Source: Klenkia sp. PcliD-1-E
GTDB taxonomy: Bacteria; Actinomycetota; Actinomycetes; Mycobacteriales; Geodermatophilaceae
NCBI RefSeq assembly: GCF_024124375.1
Contig: NZ_JAMXRZ010000004.1
Coordinates: forward strand, 1 to 64,000
Length of the DNA stretch: 64,000 bases
Direction: 5' to 3'
The notes under the pieces: generated by a model
The model's input: the letters and a program-made list of their open reading frames with translations, nothing else
The model's database searches: none
What the model was told of the DNA's origin: nothing
Position numbers and translations under genes: made by a program
In this document: positions 17,908-27,239 of the stretch, in pieces
Numbering within the stretch: the stretch's first letter is position 1
Layout: each line of letters opens with the position of its first letter

Positions 17908-19083
17908 TCAGGGCAGTCGTTCGATGACGGTGGCGTTGGCCATGCCGCCGCCCTCGCAGATGGTCAGCAGCCCGTAGCGGGCCTCGCGGTGCTCGAGCTC
18001 GGTGACCAGCTGGGTCAGCAGGCGTGCGCCGGTGGAGCCCAGGGGGTGGCCGATGGAGATGGACCCGCCGTTGACGTTGAGCTGGTCGGCCGGGTAGCCG
18101 AACTCGGCCAGCCAGAGCAGCGGGACCGGGGCGAAGGCCTCGTTGACCTCGACGAGGTCCAGGTCGCCGACGGCGAGCCCGGCCCGGTCCAGGGCCTGCT
18201 GGCTGGCCGGCACGATGGCGGTGAACTGCAGCGCCGGGTCGTCGGCGGCCACCGCCATCGACACGATCCGGGCTCGCGGTCGCAGCCCGGCGGCCTCCGC
18301 GGCTGCCCGGTCGGCCACGAGCAGCGCGGCGGCGCCGTCGCTCATCTGCGACGCGTTGCCGGCGGTGATCGCGCCGTCGGCGGCGAACACCGGCGTCAGT
18401 GCCGCCATCCTGGCGGGGTCGATGTCCGCCCGGATGCCCTCGTCCCGCGTCATGGTCACAGGGGCGCCGTCCCTGGTGCGGCCCTCGATGGGCACCAGCT
18501 CCCCGACGAAGCGGCCGGCTTCCGTGGCGGCTGCTGCCCGGTGGTGGCTCTCGACGCTGAAGGCGTCCAGCTGCTCCCGGGTGAAGCCCCACTTCTGCAC
18601 GACGAGCTCCGCCGAGGGCCCTTGGGCCGGCAGGTTGCCGCCGAACCGGGCCAGGGCGCGGTCGCCGTACCACTCACCGCGCGGGCCGCCCGGGGTGAAC
18701 AGGGGTCCGAGGTCGACCCGCGACATCGACTCAACCCCGGCCCCGATGGCGAAGTCGTACTCACCGGACCGGACGGCCTGGGCGGCGAAGTGGACCGCCT
18801 GCTGTCCCGACCCGCACTGCCGGTCCAGGGTGGTGCCCGGCAGCCCGATGGGCAGGCCGGCGCCGAGCAGGGCGTTGCGGGCGACGTTGCCCGACTGCTC
18901 CCCGCGCTGGATCGCGCAGCCGACGATGACGTCGGCCAGATGGTCGGCGTCCACGCCGCTGCGCTCGACGAGGCGCTGGAGGGTGTGGGCCATCAGGTCC
19001 ACGGGGTGCCAGTCCCGCAACTGCCCCCCGCGCTTGCCGACGGGGGTGCGGACGGCGTCGACGATGACGGCCTCGCGGGTCAT
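17908..19083 (-). CDS. Thiolase (acetyl-CoA C-acyltransferase)
   Basis: A 391-residue thiolase that cleaves 3-ketoacyl-CoA to acetyl-CoA and a shortened acyl-CoA. The nucleophile Cys90 is in TTLDRQCGSGQQAVHFAA. The active-site His region is NVNGGSISIGHPLGSTGARL and the second Cys is in CEGGGMANATVIERL. In block A it overlaps the CoA-transferase gene upstream by four bases (ATGA), and the ligase follows after 11 bases. There is no separate 3-hydroxyacyl-CoA dehydrogenase gene in the block. Confidence 0.94.
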   Translation of the reverse strand: MTREAVIVDAVRTPVGKRGGQLRDWHPVDLMAHTLQRLVERSGVDADHLADVIVGCAIQRGEQSGNVARNALLGAGLPIGLPGTTLDRQCGSGQQAVHFAAQAVRSGEYDFAIGAGVESMSRVDLGPLFTPGGPRGEWYGDRALARFGGNLPAQGPSAELVVQKWGFTREQLDAFSVESHHRAAAATEAGRFVGELVPIEGRTRDGAPVTMTRDEGIRADIDPARMAALTPVFAADGAITAGNASQMSDGAAALLVADRAAAEAAGLRPRARIVSMAVAADDPALQFTAIVPASQQALDRAGLAVGDLDLVEVNEAFAPVPLLWLAEFGYPADQLNVNGGSISIGHPLGSTGARLLTQLVTELEHREARYGLLTICEGGGMANATVIERLP

Positions 19084-19943
19084 GGACGGTCTCCTCTGGA
19101 TTGGCTGGTCGAGCCCGGTGCCCGGACGGCGGCGAGCGGGATGTCGTGGTCGGCCGCGAACGCCTCCCACGAGGCGCACGACCCGGTGGCGAACCGTGCG
19201 GTGAGCTCCTGGCGGGTCTCCCCCAGGTAGGTCGCCAGGCGCTCGGCGAAGTGCGGCTCAATGGCCGCGACGGCGACGTGGCCGTCCTGCACCGGGTAGA
19301 GGCCGTAGCCCGGCAACCCGCCTCCCAGGGGGTCGCCGGGTCCGGTGAGTCCGTGCCGGACCGCGCCCGCCGCGGCGAATGCGGCTGCCTCCAGGCTCAC
19401 CCGGGTGTGGGCTGCCGCGTCGCCGGCGTCCCGCAGTCGCAGCGCGGTCAGCGCTGCGGTGACAGCACGCTCGGCCCCGAGCACGTCGGCCACCGGTACG
19501 ACCGGCATCGCCGGCGCGAGGACGGTGCCGTGGGTGGCCTGGTAGGTGAGGTCGTGGCCGGGGAGTTCGGCGCGGTCGCCGTCGCCCCCGACGATCTCCA
19601 CGAGCGCGACACCGTGCCGGCGGGTGCTGGCCGGCAAGCCCAGGCGCGCCAGGGCCGAGGGACGCATGGAGCTGAGCAGCAGGTCGGCGCCGCGCAGCAG
19701 GTCCTCGAGCCGGTCGCGGTCGACGGCGTCCTTCAGGTCGAGCGCCAGGACGGACTGGCCGGCCACCAGCTCGTCGTACCAACCGGGTGCTATGGCCCGC
19801 AACGGATCCCCGCTCGGTGGCTCGACCTTGGTGACCGAGGCGCCGAGCTCGACGAGACGCGCGGCGGCGAGCGGACCGGGCAGGTTGGTCGCCACGGACA
19901 CAACGACGACCCCGGACAGAGGTGCGCTGGACGGCACGGTCAT
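19080..19943 (-). CDS. CaiB/BaiF-type (family III) CoA-transferase, short form
   Basis: A 287-residue protein with family III features: LPGPLAAARLVELGASVTKV with PPSGDPLR, ALDLKD, LLLSSMRPSALARLGL, and a PVVPVADVLGAERAVTAAL segment holding the probable catalytic Asp. Full family members are nearer 380-400 residues, so the C-terminal part is reduced or this is a compact subfamily. It would move CoA from a donor thioester to a free acid, an ATP-free alternative to the nearby ligase. It is the first gene of block A, divergent from a TetR gene. ATG 19,943 is chosen; 19,958 is possible. Confidence 0.82.
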   Translation of the reverse strand: MTVPSSAPLSGVVVVSVATNLPGPLAAARLVELGASVTKVEPPSGDPLRAIAPGWYDELVAGQSVLALDLKDAVDRDRLEDLLRGADLLLSSMRPSALARLGLPASTRRHGVALVEIVGGDGDRAELPGHDLTYQATHGTVLAPAMPVVPVADVLGAERAVTAALTALRLRDAGDAAAHTRVSLEAAAFAAAGAVRHGLTGPGDPLGGGLPGYGLYPVQDGHVAVAAIEPHFAERLATYLGETRQELTARFATGSCASWEAFAADHDIPLAAVRAPGSTSQSRGDRP

Positions 19944-20013
19944 GGCTCTCCGGAACATTGGAGGAATGTGCGCTGCACAAGCGTACAGTTCACCGCAGTG
20001 TCGTACAAGCGAT

Positions 20014-20019
20014 TAGACT
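20014..20019 (+). promoter_or_regulatory. -10 element (TAGACT) of the TetR gene promoter
   Basis: TAGACT ends six bases before the ATG at 20,026, predicting a leaderless transcript. The 82-base divergent gap with the CaiB gene also contains GTAC-centred near-repeats (around 19,983 and 20,003) that could be operator half-sites. Confidence 0.45.
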
Positions 20020-20025
20020 ATTTCT

Positions 20026-20646
20026 ATGCCGCCCACAACCGATCTAGGTCCTGTCGCGACCCCTCCCGGGGATTTGACAGCGAAGGCGCGCATCCGCACC
20101 GCCGCGCTCCACCTGCTCGCCAGCCACGGCGAGGCTGGGGCATCGATGCGGGCCATCGCCGCCGCAGCCGGCGTGACGGTCGGGCTGGTCGTGCACCACT
20201 TCAGCACTAAGGACGCCCTCATCAGGGCCGTCGAGGGACGCATCGTCGAGCAGTTCGCCGAAGCCATCGCCTCAGCCGCGGTCGGGTCCTCGTCGACCGA
20301 CGTGGTGGCCGCGCGGGACGCGGCTGTGGCTCGGATGCTCGCCACCCAGCCCGATGTGGTCTCGCACCTGCGGCGAGCACTTTTGAACGGCAGACGACGC
20401 GAGGGAGACCTGCTCGAACGCCTGGCCGAGCTCACCGCTCAGCAGGTCGTGGAGCTGCGCGCCCAAGGACTGGCGTCCAACCGGTCGAGCGTCGCCACCC
20501 AGGTCAACGTCATCCTCGTCCGACAACTCGGACGCCTGCTCCTGCAGCCGCTCGTCGAGCGTGTCAGCCAACAGTTCGGGGAGAGCCACAGCCCCGAGCT
20601 GGTCGTCGGGCTCCGCGGTTCGAGGTCGGCCGCAAGCTCGGCGTAG
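20026..20646 (+). CDS. TetR family transcriptional regulator
   Basis: A 206-residue repressor-type protein. The N-terminal helix-turn-helix reads KARIRTAALHLLASHGEAGA, SMRAIAAAAGVTVGLVVHHF and STKDALIRAVEGRIVEQF. The C-terminal ligand domain is variable. It is divergent from block A, so it most likely controls the CaiB-thiolase-ligase-hydratase-dehydrogenase operon and itself, with an acyl-CoA as the probable ligand by analogy with other TetR regulators of fatty-acid operons. Confidence 0.92.
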   Translation: MPPTTDLGPVATPPGDLTAKARIRTAALHLLASHGEAGASMRAIAAAAGVTVGLVVHHFSTKDALIRAVEGRIVEQFAEAIASAAVGSSSTDVVAARDAAVARMLATQPDVVSHLRRALLNGRRREGDLLERLAELTAQQVVELRAQGLASNRSSVATQVNVILVRQLGRLLLQPLVERVSQQFGESHSPELVVGLRGSRSAASSA

Positions 20647-20707
20647 GCACCCCGCCCAGGAACTCGACCCTTCTCCGGCGAGCTCCATCCGTGGCTGGAC
20701 CGGCGAG

Positions 20708-21880
20708 TCAGCGATAGGCGGAAATGCCGGTAAGGGCCTGGCCGAGAGCCAACTGGTGGACCTCACTGGTGCCCTCGTAGGTGAGCACCGACTCCAGATT
20801 GCTGGCATGACGCAGAGGCGAGTACTCGGTGGTGATGCCCGATCCGCCGAGGATCGTGCGGCAGGTGCGGGCGATCTCGATCGCCTCGCGGACGTTGTTC
20901 AGCTTGCCGATGCTGATCTGCTCCGGTCGTACGCCACCGTTGTCCTTGAGCCGGCCCAGGTGCAGGGCCAGGAGGACGCCCTTGTAGAGCTCGACGGACA
21001 TGTCGGCGAGCTTGGCCTGGGTCAGTTGGAAGGCCGCGATCGGCTTGTCGAACTGGACGCGCGAGGTCGCGTACCCCAGCGCACTATCCAAGCAGTCACG
21101 GGCCGCACCCATGGCGCCGAAGATGATGCCGAATCGGGCCTCGCTGAGGCAGCCCAGCGGACCCGACAACCCCTGCGCACGCGGCAGCATCGCGTCTGCA
21201 GGCAGCAAGACGTCGTCTAGGTAGATCGCTGAGGTGATCGATGCCCGCAGGGAGAGCTTGTGGTGGACGTCGGTAGCCGTGAAGCCAGGCGTCGCGGTGG
21301 GGACGACGAATCCTCGGATGCCCTCGTCGGTGCGCGCCCAGATCGTCGCGACTGCGGCGGCCGAACCGTTGGTGATCCACATCTTCGAACCGTTGAGCAC
21401 CCAGTCCCCACCCCGGCGGACCGCTGTCGTACGCAAGCCCGAAGGATTGGAGCCGAAGTCGGGCTCGGTGAGGCCGAAGCAGCCGATGGCCAGGCCCGCG
21501 GCCAGCTGCGGCAGCCACTCCTGCTTCTGCTCCTCGGAGCCGTACTTCCAGATCGAGTACATGGACAGCGATCCCTGCACCGAGACCATGCTGCGCAGCC
21601 CACTGTCGCCAGCTTCGAGTTCCATACAGGCTAGGCCGTAGCTCACTGCGTTGGTACCCGCGCAGCCATAGCCCTCGAGATGCATGCCGAAAACGCCCAG
21701 TTCCCCGAGCTCCCCAGCCAGTTCCTTCGGACTCGTGCCGTCCTCGAACCATTGGCCGATCTCGGGGCGCACGCGCTTGTCGACGAAGGCACGCACGGTG
21801 TCCCGAATGGCTCGTTCTTCCTCGGTCAGCAATGCATCGACAGTCAACAGGTCCAACACGTGCTGCGGCACAGGGGTCAT
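20708..21880 (-). CDS. Acyl-CoA dehydrogenase, glutaryl-CoA dehydrogenase-like
   Basis: A 390-residue flavoenzyme whose motifs best fit the glutaryl-CoA dehydrogenase group: GMHLEGYGCAGTNAVSYGLA, ELEAGDSGLRSMVSVQGSL, CFGLTEPDFGSNPSGLRTTA, WVLNGSKMWITNGSAAAVAT and the C-terminal LTYEGTSEVHQLALGQALTG with the catalytic Glu. That group oxidises and decarboxylates glutaryl-CoA to crotonyl-CoA; some members only dehydrogenate. Next to a lyase and a carboxylase it could handle a dicarboxylyl-CoA intermediate. It is the last gene of block B, 213 bases after the lyase gene, so it may have its own promoter. Confidence 0.88.
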   Translation of the reverse strand: MTPVPQHVLDLLTVDALLTEEERAIRDTVRAFVDKRVRPEIGQWFEDGTSPKELAGELGELGVFGMHLEGYGCAGTNAVSYGLACMELEAGDSGLRSMVSVQGSLSMYSIWKYGSEEQKQEWLPQLAAGLAIGCFGLTEPDFGSNPSGLRTTAVRRGGDWVLNGSKMWITNGSAAAVATIWARTDEGIRGFVVPTATPGFTATDVHHKLSLRASITSAIYLDDVLLPADAMLPRAQGLSGPLGCLSEARFGIIFGAMGAARDCLDSALGYATSRVQFDKPIAAFQLTQAKLADMSVELYKGVLLALHLGRLKDNGGVRPEQISIGKLNNVREAIEIARTCRTILGGSGITTEYSPLRHASNLESVLTYEGTSEVHQLALGQALTGISAYR

Positions 21881-22093
21881 CCTCGCGTGATGAGAGGGAC
21901 GGCCACCGGAGCGGCTCCCTCTGGACGAAGCCCGACGCTGCTGCCGGGCGCTGATGTGATGGATGGACACGGTCTCGGACGACCAAAGGCTGCGGTGGCC
22001 GGACCTGGATGGACGACCACGGCGCCGGCTCGATACGGCGGGGCGCGCCCACGGCGCCGTCCCGGCACGATCACTGGCCGACAGCACCCGCAG

Positions 22094-23068
22094 TCACGGC
22101 CGCCCGTTCCAGTCGACCGGCCCTGCGTGGCTGACATGACTGTCCAGGCGCCGGCCCAGGAATGCTTCCATGTCGGTCACGACGTCGATCAGCTGGAGGA
22201 GGTCGACCCCGGTGCGAACACCCATCTCCTCGAGCATGCTCACCAGGTCCTCCGTTGCGATGTTGCCCGTAGCTCCGCGGGCGAACTGACAGCCGCCGAG
22301 TTCTCCGTACGCCGACTCGAAGGAGTCGACACCTAGCTGGAGCGCGGCGAGCACGTTGGCCAGCCCCGCTCCCCTGGTGTTGTGGAAGTGCGGGGTCAAC
22401 CGAGTGGTGGGCACCGCTTGTCGGAGCCGGCCGAGCACCTCGGTCACCTGGACAGGGTTGGCCATGCCGGTGGTGTCCCCGAGCGTCAACTCACCGGCTC
22501 CCATGTCGACCAGTGCGCGCGCCACCGCGATCACGTCGGACACGTCCACTGCTCCGGACAGGCTGCACCCGTACACGGTCGCGACACCGGCACTGACGTG
22601 GAGACCTCGCTCCCGCGCTGCCCCGATCACGGGCTCCAGCTGTCGCAACGAGTCAGCAACCGACATGTTCACGTTCGCCTGGTTGTGCGCCTCGCTCACC
22701 GACACCACCGTCGTGATCTCGGTGATCGGTGCACCGTCGTCCAGAAGGCCGGTGAGCCGAGACCAACCTCGGGGATTCGGCACCAGCACGCCGAAGTCGA
22801 CACCCGGCACGGCCTCTAGTGCAGCGAGCACCTCCGGCCCGTCGGCGAGTTGAGGGACCCACTTGGGGTGGACCATGGCGGTCACGCTGATGCGCCGCAG
22901 CCCGGCCCTGACCAGCCGTTGGATGTAGTCGACCTTCACAGACGTCGGGATGACCACGTCCTCGATGTTCTGCCAACCATCCCGCGGTCCCTCTTCGCGG
23001 ATGTGAACCTCCCGCGGAACACGATCCGACAGCTCCCGGACGGCGTCGTCCTCATCACCACTGTTCAT
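22094..23068 (-). CDS. Hydroxymethylglutaryl-CoA lyase family enzyme
   Basis: A 324-residue TIM-barrel lyase of the HMG-CoA lyase group. Motifs include REVHIREEGPRDGWQNIEDV, LTPHFHNTRGAGLANVLAAL (metal-binding HxH) and YGELGGCQFARGATGNIATE, with the active-site Cys of the loop as GGCQFA. The group splits 3-hydroxy-3-methylglutaryl-CoA or a longer 3-hydroxy-dicarboxylyl-CoA into a ketone or acid plus acetyl-CoA. With a biotin carboxylase and a hydratase in the same operon it completes a carboxylation - hydration - cleavage cycle as in leucine and acyclic terpene breakdown. Confidence 0.92.
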   Translation of the reverse strand: MNSGDEDDAVRELSDRVPREVHIREEGPRDGWQNIEDVVIPTSVKVDYIQRLVRAGLRRISVTAMVHPKWVPQLADGPEVLAALEAVPGVDFGVLVPNPRGWSRLTGLLDDGAPITEITTVVSVSEAHNQANVNMSVADSLRQLEPVIGAARERGLHVSAGVATVYGCSLSGAVDVSDVIAVARALVDMGAGELTLGDTTGMANPVQVTEVLGRLRQAVPTTRLTPHFHNTRGAGLANVLAALQLGVDSFESAYGELGGCQFARGATGNIATEDLVSMLEEMGVRTGVDLLQLIDVVTDMEAFLGRRLDSHVSHAGPVDWNGRP

Positions 23069-23238
23069 GTCATCCTCCGCAATCGTTCAAGGTCGTGAAC
23101 TGCACGACCAGGGTTGTTCGGCACATCTGCGTCGTCGCACTACGGCGGCCGGATTCACGCCCATCCGGCTCCGATCAGCCACGAGGGTCGGCTCACTTCG
23201 TCTGCCGGTCCGCGCGATGGGGCGGGTGGACCCGACGG

Positions 23239-24045
23239 TCACACCGCTGGGAACGCGGAGGGGAATCGAGGCGGGCGCTTGTCCTCGAACGCCGCCGCCC
23301 CCTCCACCACATCCGGCCCCAAGAAGCAGAGCATCTCGTAGGCAGCGGACTGGTCGAAGATGGGACCGGCCATCCTCAGCCAATTGTTGAGCGCACGTTT
23401 CGTCAGGCGGATCGCAGGCTGCGAACCGGTCGCCAGGGTCTGCGCGACTCGCATGGCTTCGGTCAGGACCTCGCCCTTCGGCAGGGACTTCGTGACGAGC
23501 CCCATCCGCTCTGCTTCCGCACCGGTCAGCATCTCGCCCGTGAGGAGGTAGTAGCGCGCCTTGGCCATGCCGACGAGAAGTGGCCAGATGATCGCTGCAT
23601 GGTCTCCTGCAGCGACACCCAGCTTCACGTGTCCGTCCCCCAACTTCGCGTCCTCAGCGCAGATCGACACGTCAGCGAGCAACGCGACGACGATGCCGGC
23701 CCCGACCGCTGCTCCGTTGATGGCCGACACGATGGGCTTCTCGCAGTTGACCATGTTGTAGACGAGGTCGCTCATCTCCCCGAGCATGTGATGGACCCGG
23801 TCGAAGTCTCCCGTCATCCGGCGAACCATCGCCAGATCGCCACCCGCCGAGAACGCTTTGCCGGCTCCGGTCACGACCGCCACCCGGGTGGCCGGGTCCC
23901 GCGAGACCTCCGCCCACACGCGAGCCAGTTCCCCGTGCATCTGCTCATCGGCGGCGTTGTACTTGTCCGGTCGATCGATGGTGATGAGAAGGACACCGTT
24001 GTCCTGCATCTCGAAACGCAACTGCTCGTAGTCCTCGTAGGTCAT
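23239..24045 (-). CDS. Enoyl-CoA hydratase/isomerase
   Basis: A 268-residue crotonase-fold protein. Motifs include [52 protein letters not shown] and [20 protein letters not shown]. The usual Glu positions carry other residues ([12 protein letters not shown]), so it may be an isomerase or a hydratase with changed chemistry. A full AGGAGG sits at a good distance upstream of the ATG at 24,045; the ATG 11 codons upstream was rejected for that reason. It lies between the lyase and the PaaK-like ligase in block B, where it could hydrate a glutaconyl-type CoA. Confidence 0.88.
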   Translation of the reverse strand: MTYEDYEQLRFEMQDNGVLLITIDRPDKYNAADEQMHGELARVWAEVSRDPATRVAVVTGAGKAFSAGGDLAMVRRMTGDFDRVHHMLGEMSDLVYNMVNCEKPIVSAINGAAVGAGIVVALLADVSICAEDAKLGDGHVKLGVAAGDHAAIIWPLLVGMAKARYYLLTGEMLTGAEAERMGLVTKSLPKGEVLTEAMRVAQTLATGSQPAIRLTKRALNNWLRMAGPIFDQSAAYEMLCFLGPDVVEGAAAFEDKRPPRFPSAFPAV

Positions 24046-24123
24046 CCTGCTGGACCTCCTCGTGCGTGTGCCGGCCAAGGGGGGTGAGAGAGAACGGTCG
24101 GCCAGATCCCCGAACCGAGGCGG

Positions 24124-25485
24124 TCATCGGACAACTCGCTGGACGAGTTGGACCTTCGCGGCGCCGGGGGTGTCGAACGTGCCGAACGGGCGAATGGTGA
24201 CCGCCGTCTTGATGTTGAGCGCGCTGCTGATGAGCGTGGTGATGGACGCGCGCAGTTCATCGTCGCTGGCCGGTGACGCCGTTCGCCCGCGCTCGACGTC
24301 GAGCGGTAACGGCTTCTGGGTGCTGTGACCCTCGAAGTCCGCCACGATGCGCAGCGCGCCGCTGGTCCTGGGCACCAGTCCAGTGATCAGTTCCTGGATG
24401 GCGCTGGGGAAGACGTTGATGCCGCGCACGATCAACATGTCGTCGGTCCTGCCGACGCACCGGATGGTCATCCCTGTTCGACCGCACGGGCACGACGTGC
24501 CCATCACGACGACGCGGTCCCGGGTACGGAACCTCAGGACGGGGCTGGCCTGACGGTCCAGTGAGGTGTAGACGAGCTCGCCGGAAACTCCCGCCGCCGG
24601 CTCCAGCACGTCACCCGTGTCCGGGTCGATGAGCTCCGCGATCATCAGGTCGGGCGACAGGAGGTGCATGCCGGACCCCTCTTCGCACTCCCCCCAGTAC
24701 AGGCAGCCAAGGTCTGTGCCACCCAGCATCTCCCGGGCAGTGGCACCCCATAGGGCCTCCAGCTGGTTGCGAATCGCCGGGATGCTCCCTCCGGGTTCCC
24801 CGCCTGTGCTGATCACCCTGACCCCAAGGGTGTCGGCTGTCACGCCCAGCACACGAGGGGCCTGCTGCGCCAAATGGACGAGGAAGTTGGGGGTCCCGAC
24901 CAGGGCTGCGGCGCGCTGGTCCGCCTGGACGCGCAGCAGCCTCTCCGCGCCCGCTTCGGCTCCGATCGGGATGTCGCAGATGCCCATGTACTGCAACACC
25001 TGGACGATGGGCAGCCCGCCCACGAACCCCTTGCTCATCCCGAAGGCGTGCAGAGCCCGGTCCCCGGGGCGCAAGCCGTTCGCGTAGAACACCCGCGCGC
25101 CCATCTCGTTCCAGATCATCTGGTCCGAGCGGGTGAGACCGACGTACGACGGGCTGCCGGTCGTGCCGCTCGATGCCTGGATCTGGACGATGTCCTGATC
25201 AGCAGCTGCCTGGTGACGGCCCAGGGGTGGAAGCTGCCCCAAGCTCTCCCTCAGCTCGTGCTTCTCCGTGAACGGGAACCGGTGCAGGTCACCGACCGAG
25301 GTGATGCTGCTGAGCGGCACGCCTGCGACGGCGGCCTTGTCCCTGTACAGGTTGCTGTTGCGCGACAGGTAGTCCAGCAGACGGCGCAGTCCAGTGTCCT
25401 GTTCTCGACGGATGCGCTCCGCGGGCCACACCTCGACCTCACTCCAGAAGTTGGTCGATCGGGGCGTCCGCGTCACTGGCATCAT
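24124..25485 (-). CDS. PaaK-like CoA ligase (phenylacetate-CoA ligase family)
   Basis: A 453-residue adenylating enzyme. It shows NFWSEVEVWPAERIRREQ, the nucleotide motif QASSGTTGSPSYVGLT, LGGTDLGCLYWGECEEG in place of the YGxTE motif, and the family's CPCGRTGMTIRCVGRTDDML. Phenylacetate-type ligases activate aryl or branched acids to CoA thioesters. Its start overlaps the previous ligase gene by four bases (ATGA), so two different ligases are co-translated. The pair may serve successive acid intermediates. Substrate is not predictable. Confidence 0.85.
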   Translation of the reverse strand: MMPVTRTPRSTNFWSEVEVWPAERIRREQDTGLRRLLDYLSRNSNLYRDKAAVAGVPLSSITSVGDLHRFPFTEKHELRESLGQLPPLGRHQAAADQDIVQIQASSGTTGSPSYVGLTRSDQMIWNEMGARVFYANGLRPGDRALHAFGMSKGFVGGLPIVQVLQYMGICDIPIGAEAGAERLLRVQADQRAAALVGTPNFLVHLAQQAPRVLGVTADTLGVRVISTGGEPGGSIPAIRNQLEALWGATAREMLGGTDLGCLYWGECEEGSGMHLLSPDLMIAELIDPDTGDVLEPAAGVSGELVYTSLDRQASPVLRFRTRDRVVVMGTSCPCGRTGMTIRCVGRTDDMLIVRGINVFPSAIQELITGLVPRTSGALRIVADFEGHSTQKPLPLDVERGRTASPASDDELRASITTLISSALNIKTAVTIRPFGTFDTPGAAKVQLVQRVVR

Positions 25486-27239
25486 GCTGCGTTCCCTGGA
25501 CCGCCACCACCGGTCATCTGGCTGACGAGATCAGACCTCCCCAGCTCCTGCACCGCACGTTCGCGGAGGCGGAACTTCTGCACCTTCCCCGAAGCAGTGG
25601 TCGGCAGATCGGCGGCCGTCGTGAACAGGACCGCGTAGGGTACCTTGTGCCGCGCTAGCCTGTCGGCCACGTGCGCGCGCAGGTGCTCTGCATCGACGGA
25701 CATCTCCGGTCGGAGGATGACGAACGCAACCCCCACTTCGCCCGAGCGGATGTCCGGAACCCCGACGACAAAGGCCTGTTCCACCGCGTCGTGCGAGGCG
25801 AGCACATCCTCGATCTCCTGGGGTATGACGTTCTCCCCGTTCAGCTTGTACAGGTCCTTGCTGCGACCGGTGAGCTCGACGAGGCCGTCGGCGTGGATAC
25901 GGCCGAGATCTCCCGTGCGGAGCCAGCCATCCTTGTCGATCACCTCAGCCGTCTCGGAGGGCTTTGCGTAGTACCCTCGGGTGACGATGTTCCCGCGGCA
26001 GGACAGCTCCCCCTCCACGCCGTCAGGAAGGTCAGCGCCGGTCGAGGGATCGACGGTCTTGTACTGGGTGTTCGCGCCGCCGAACTCCGGCAACCCCCCG
26101 GGCCCCCCGGGCAATACCGCCCCCACCCGACTGGACACGATCTCGACCGCGTCGCCAGGTCTCGTTGCAATCGTCGCGGCGCTGACCTCGGTCATCCCGT
26201 ACCCGGTGTGCATCTCGTCCAGGCCGAAGGCCTCTTTCGCCCTCTCCCACAGCCAGACCGGTGCGGGAGCCGATGCGCAGAAGATCGAGCGGAGGGATGA
26301 CAAGTCCGTCGTGGCCAAACCGGGCTCGTTGATCAGGGCCAGGAGGATGGTCGGGACGAAGAGGGCTTCGTTGGCTTGTTTGTCGGTCATGAGGCGCAAA
26401 GCTTCGACCGGGTCGAACTGCACCTGCGGGATGACAGCTCCGCCGACCAGCATCGCGCCGAGCATGCCCTCCACGTACCCGAACACGTGGTAGAGAGGCA
26501 TCGGGAAGAACAGGCGCCAACCATCGGCGTACCTGCGGCCGTAGGCGGTGGCCATCGCGCTCCGCCACAACATGTCGTTGGTCAACATGACGCCTTTGGG
26601 CAGGTTCGTGGTACCTGACGTGTAGAGGATGTCGGCGACTTCCTCGGGATAGGCCGACTCGGCCTGACGCGCATCGACCACGGCCTGATCGATGGCGTTC
26701 CCCATCTCCATGAGGGCATTCAACGTGCAGGGAGCCGCGCCGCTCCCTGCCCCGGTCTCGAACACGATGGTATGGCGAAGCCTCGGGAGTGACTCTTGTC
26801 GACCGGAGCGCCAGCCTGGGGCGACGGTGTCGAGCTCGGCGAGGTGGTCCACGCCGCGGAAGGAGTCCATCGTGATTAGGCAGGCAGAATCCGACTGCCG
26901 TAGGAGGTAGGCCAACTCGTCGGCCTTCAGGGCGAAGTTGAGCGGCACAGCCACAGCTCCGATCCGAGCTATGGCCAAGCGGACCACGATGTACTCCGCG
27001 TAGTTGGCCATGATCATGGCCACGTGCTCTCGACGCTCGACGCCCAGGGCCAGCAGCCCGGCGGCAACCCTGCGGGAGGCGGCAGAGACCTCGGTGTACG
27101 ACCAGTCCCGGTCGTCCGTCATGATCAGCGGGCGATCACTGTAGCGTTCGGCGAGACGGTCGAACCGGTCCGCGAGCGTCAATCGCTCCCACGGACTGTA
27201 GTCGGAGTCCAGCTGCTTCTGCGCCGCCGCGCGATTCAT
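25482..27239 (-). CDS. AMP-binding acyl-CoA synthetase
   Basis: A 585-residue ligase of the long/medium-chain fatty acid or aryl-acid type. Motifs include DILYTSGTTNLPKGVMLTND, MPLYHVFGYVEGMLGAM, MHTGYGMTEVSAATIATRPG, DKDGWLRTGDLGRIHADGLV and RSKDLYKLNGENVIPQEIED, and the C-terminal catalytic Lys in TTASGKVQKFRLRE. It overlaps the dehydrogenase gene upstream and the PaaK-like gene downstream, each by four bases, fixing its operon membership in block B. It would make the CoA ester that the dehydrogenase then oxidises. Confidence 0.93.
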   Translation of the reverse strand: MNRAAAQKQLDSDYSPWERLTLADRFDRLAERYSDRPLIMTDDRDWSYTEVSAASRRVAAGLLALGVERREHVAMIMANYAEYIVVRLAIARIGAVAVPLNFALKADELAYLLRQSDSACLITMDSFRGVDHLAELDTVAPGWRSGRQESLPRLRHTIVFETGAGSGAAPCTLNALMEMGNAIDQAVVDARQAESAYPEEVADILYTSGTTNLPKGVMLTNDMLWRSAMATAYGRRYADGWRLFFPMPLYHVFGYVEGMLGAMLVGGAVIPQVQFDPVEALRLMTDKQANEALFVPTILLALINEPGLATTDLSSLRSIFCASAPAPVWLWERAKEAFGLDEMHTGYGMTEVSAATIATRPGDAVEIVSSRVGAVLPGGPGGLPEFGGANTQYKTVDPSTGADLPDGVEGELSCRGNIVTRGYYAKPSETAEVIDKDGWLRTGDLGRIHADGLVELTGRSKDLYKLNGENVIPQEIEDVLASHDAVEQAFVVGVPDIRSGEVGVAFVILRPEMSVDAEHLRAHVADRLARHKVPYAVLFTTAADLPTTASGKVQKFRLRERAVQELGRSDLVSQMTGGGGPGNAA

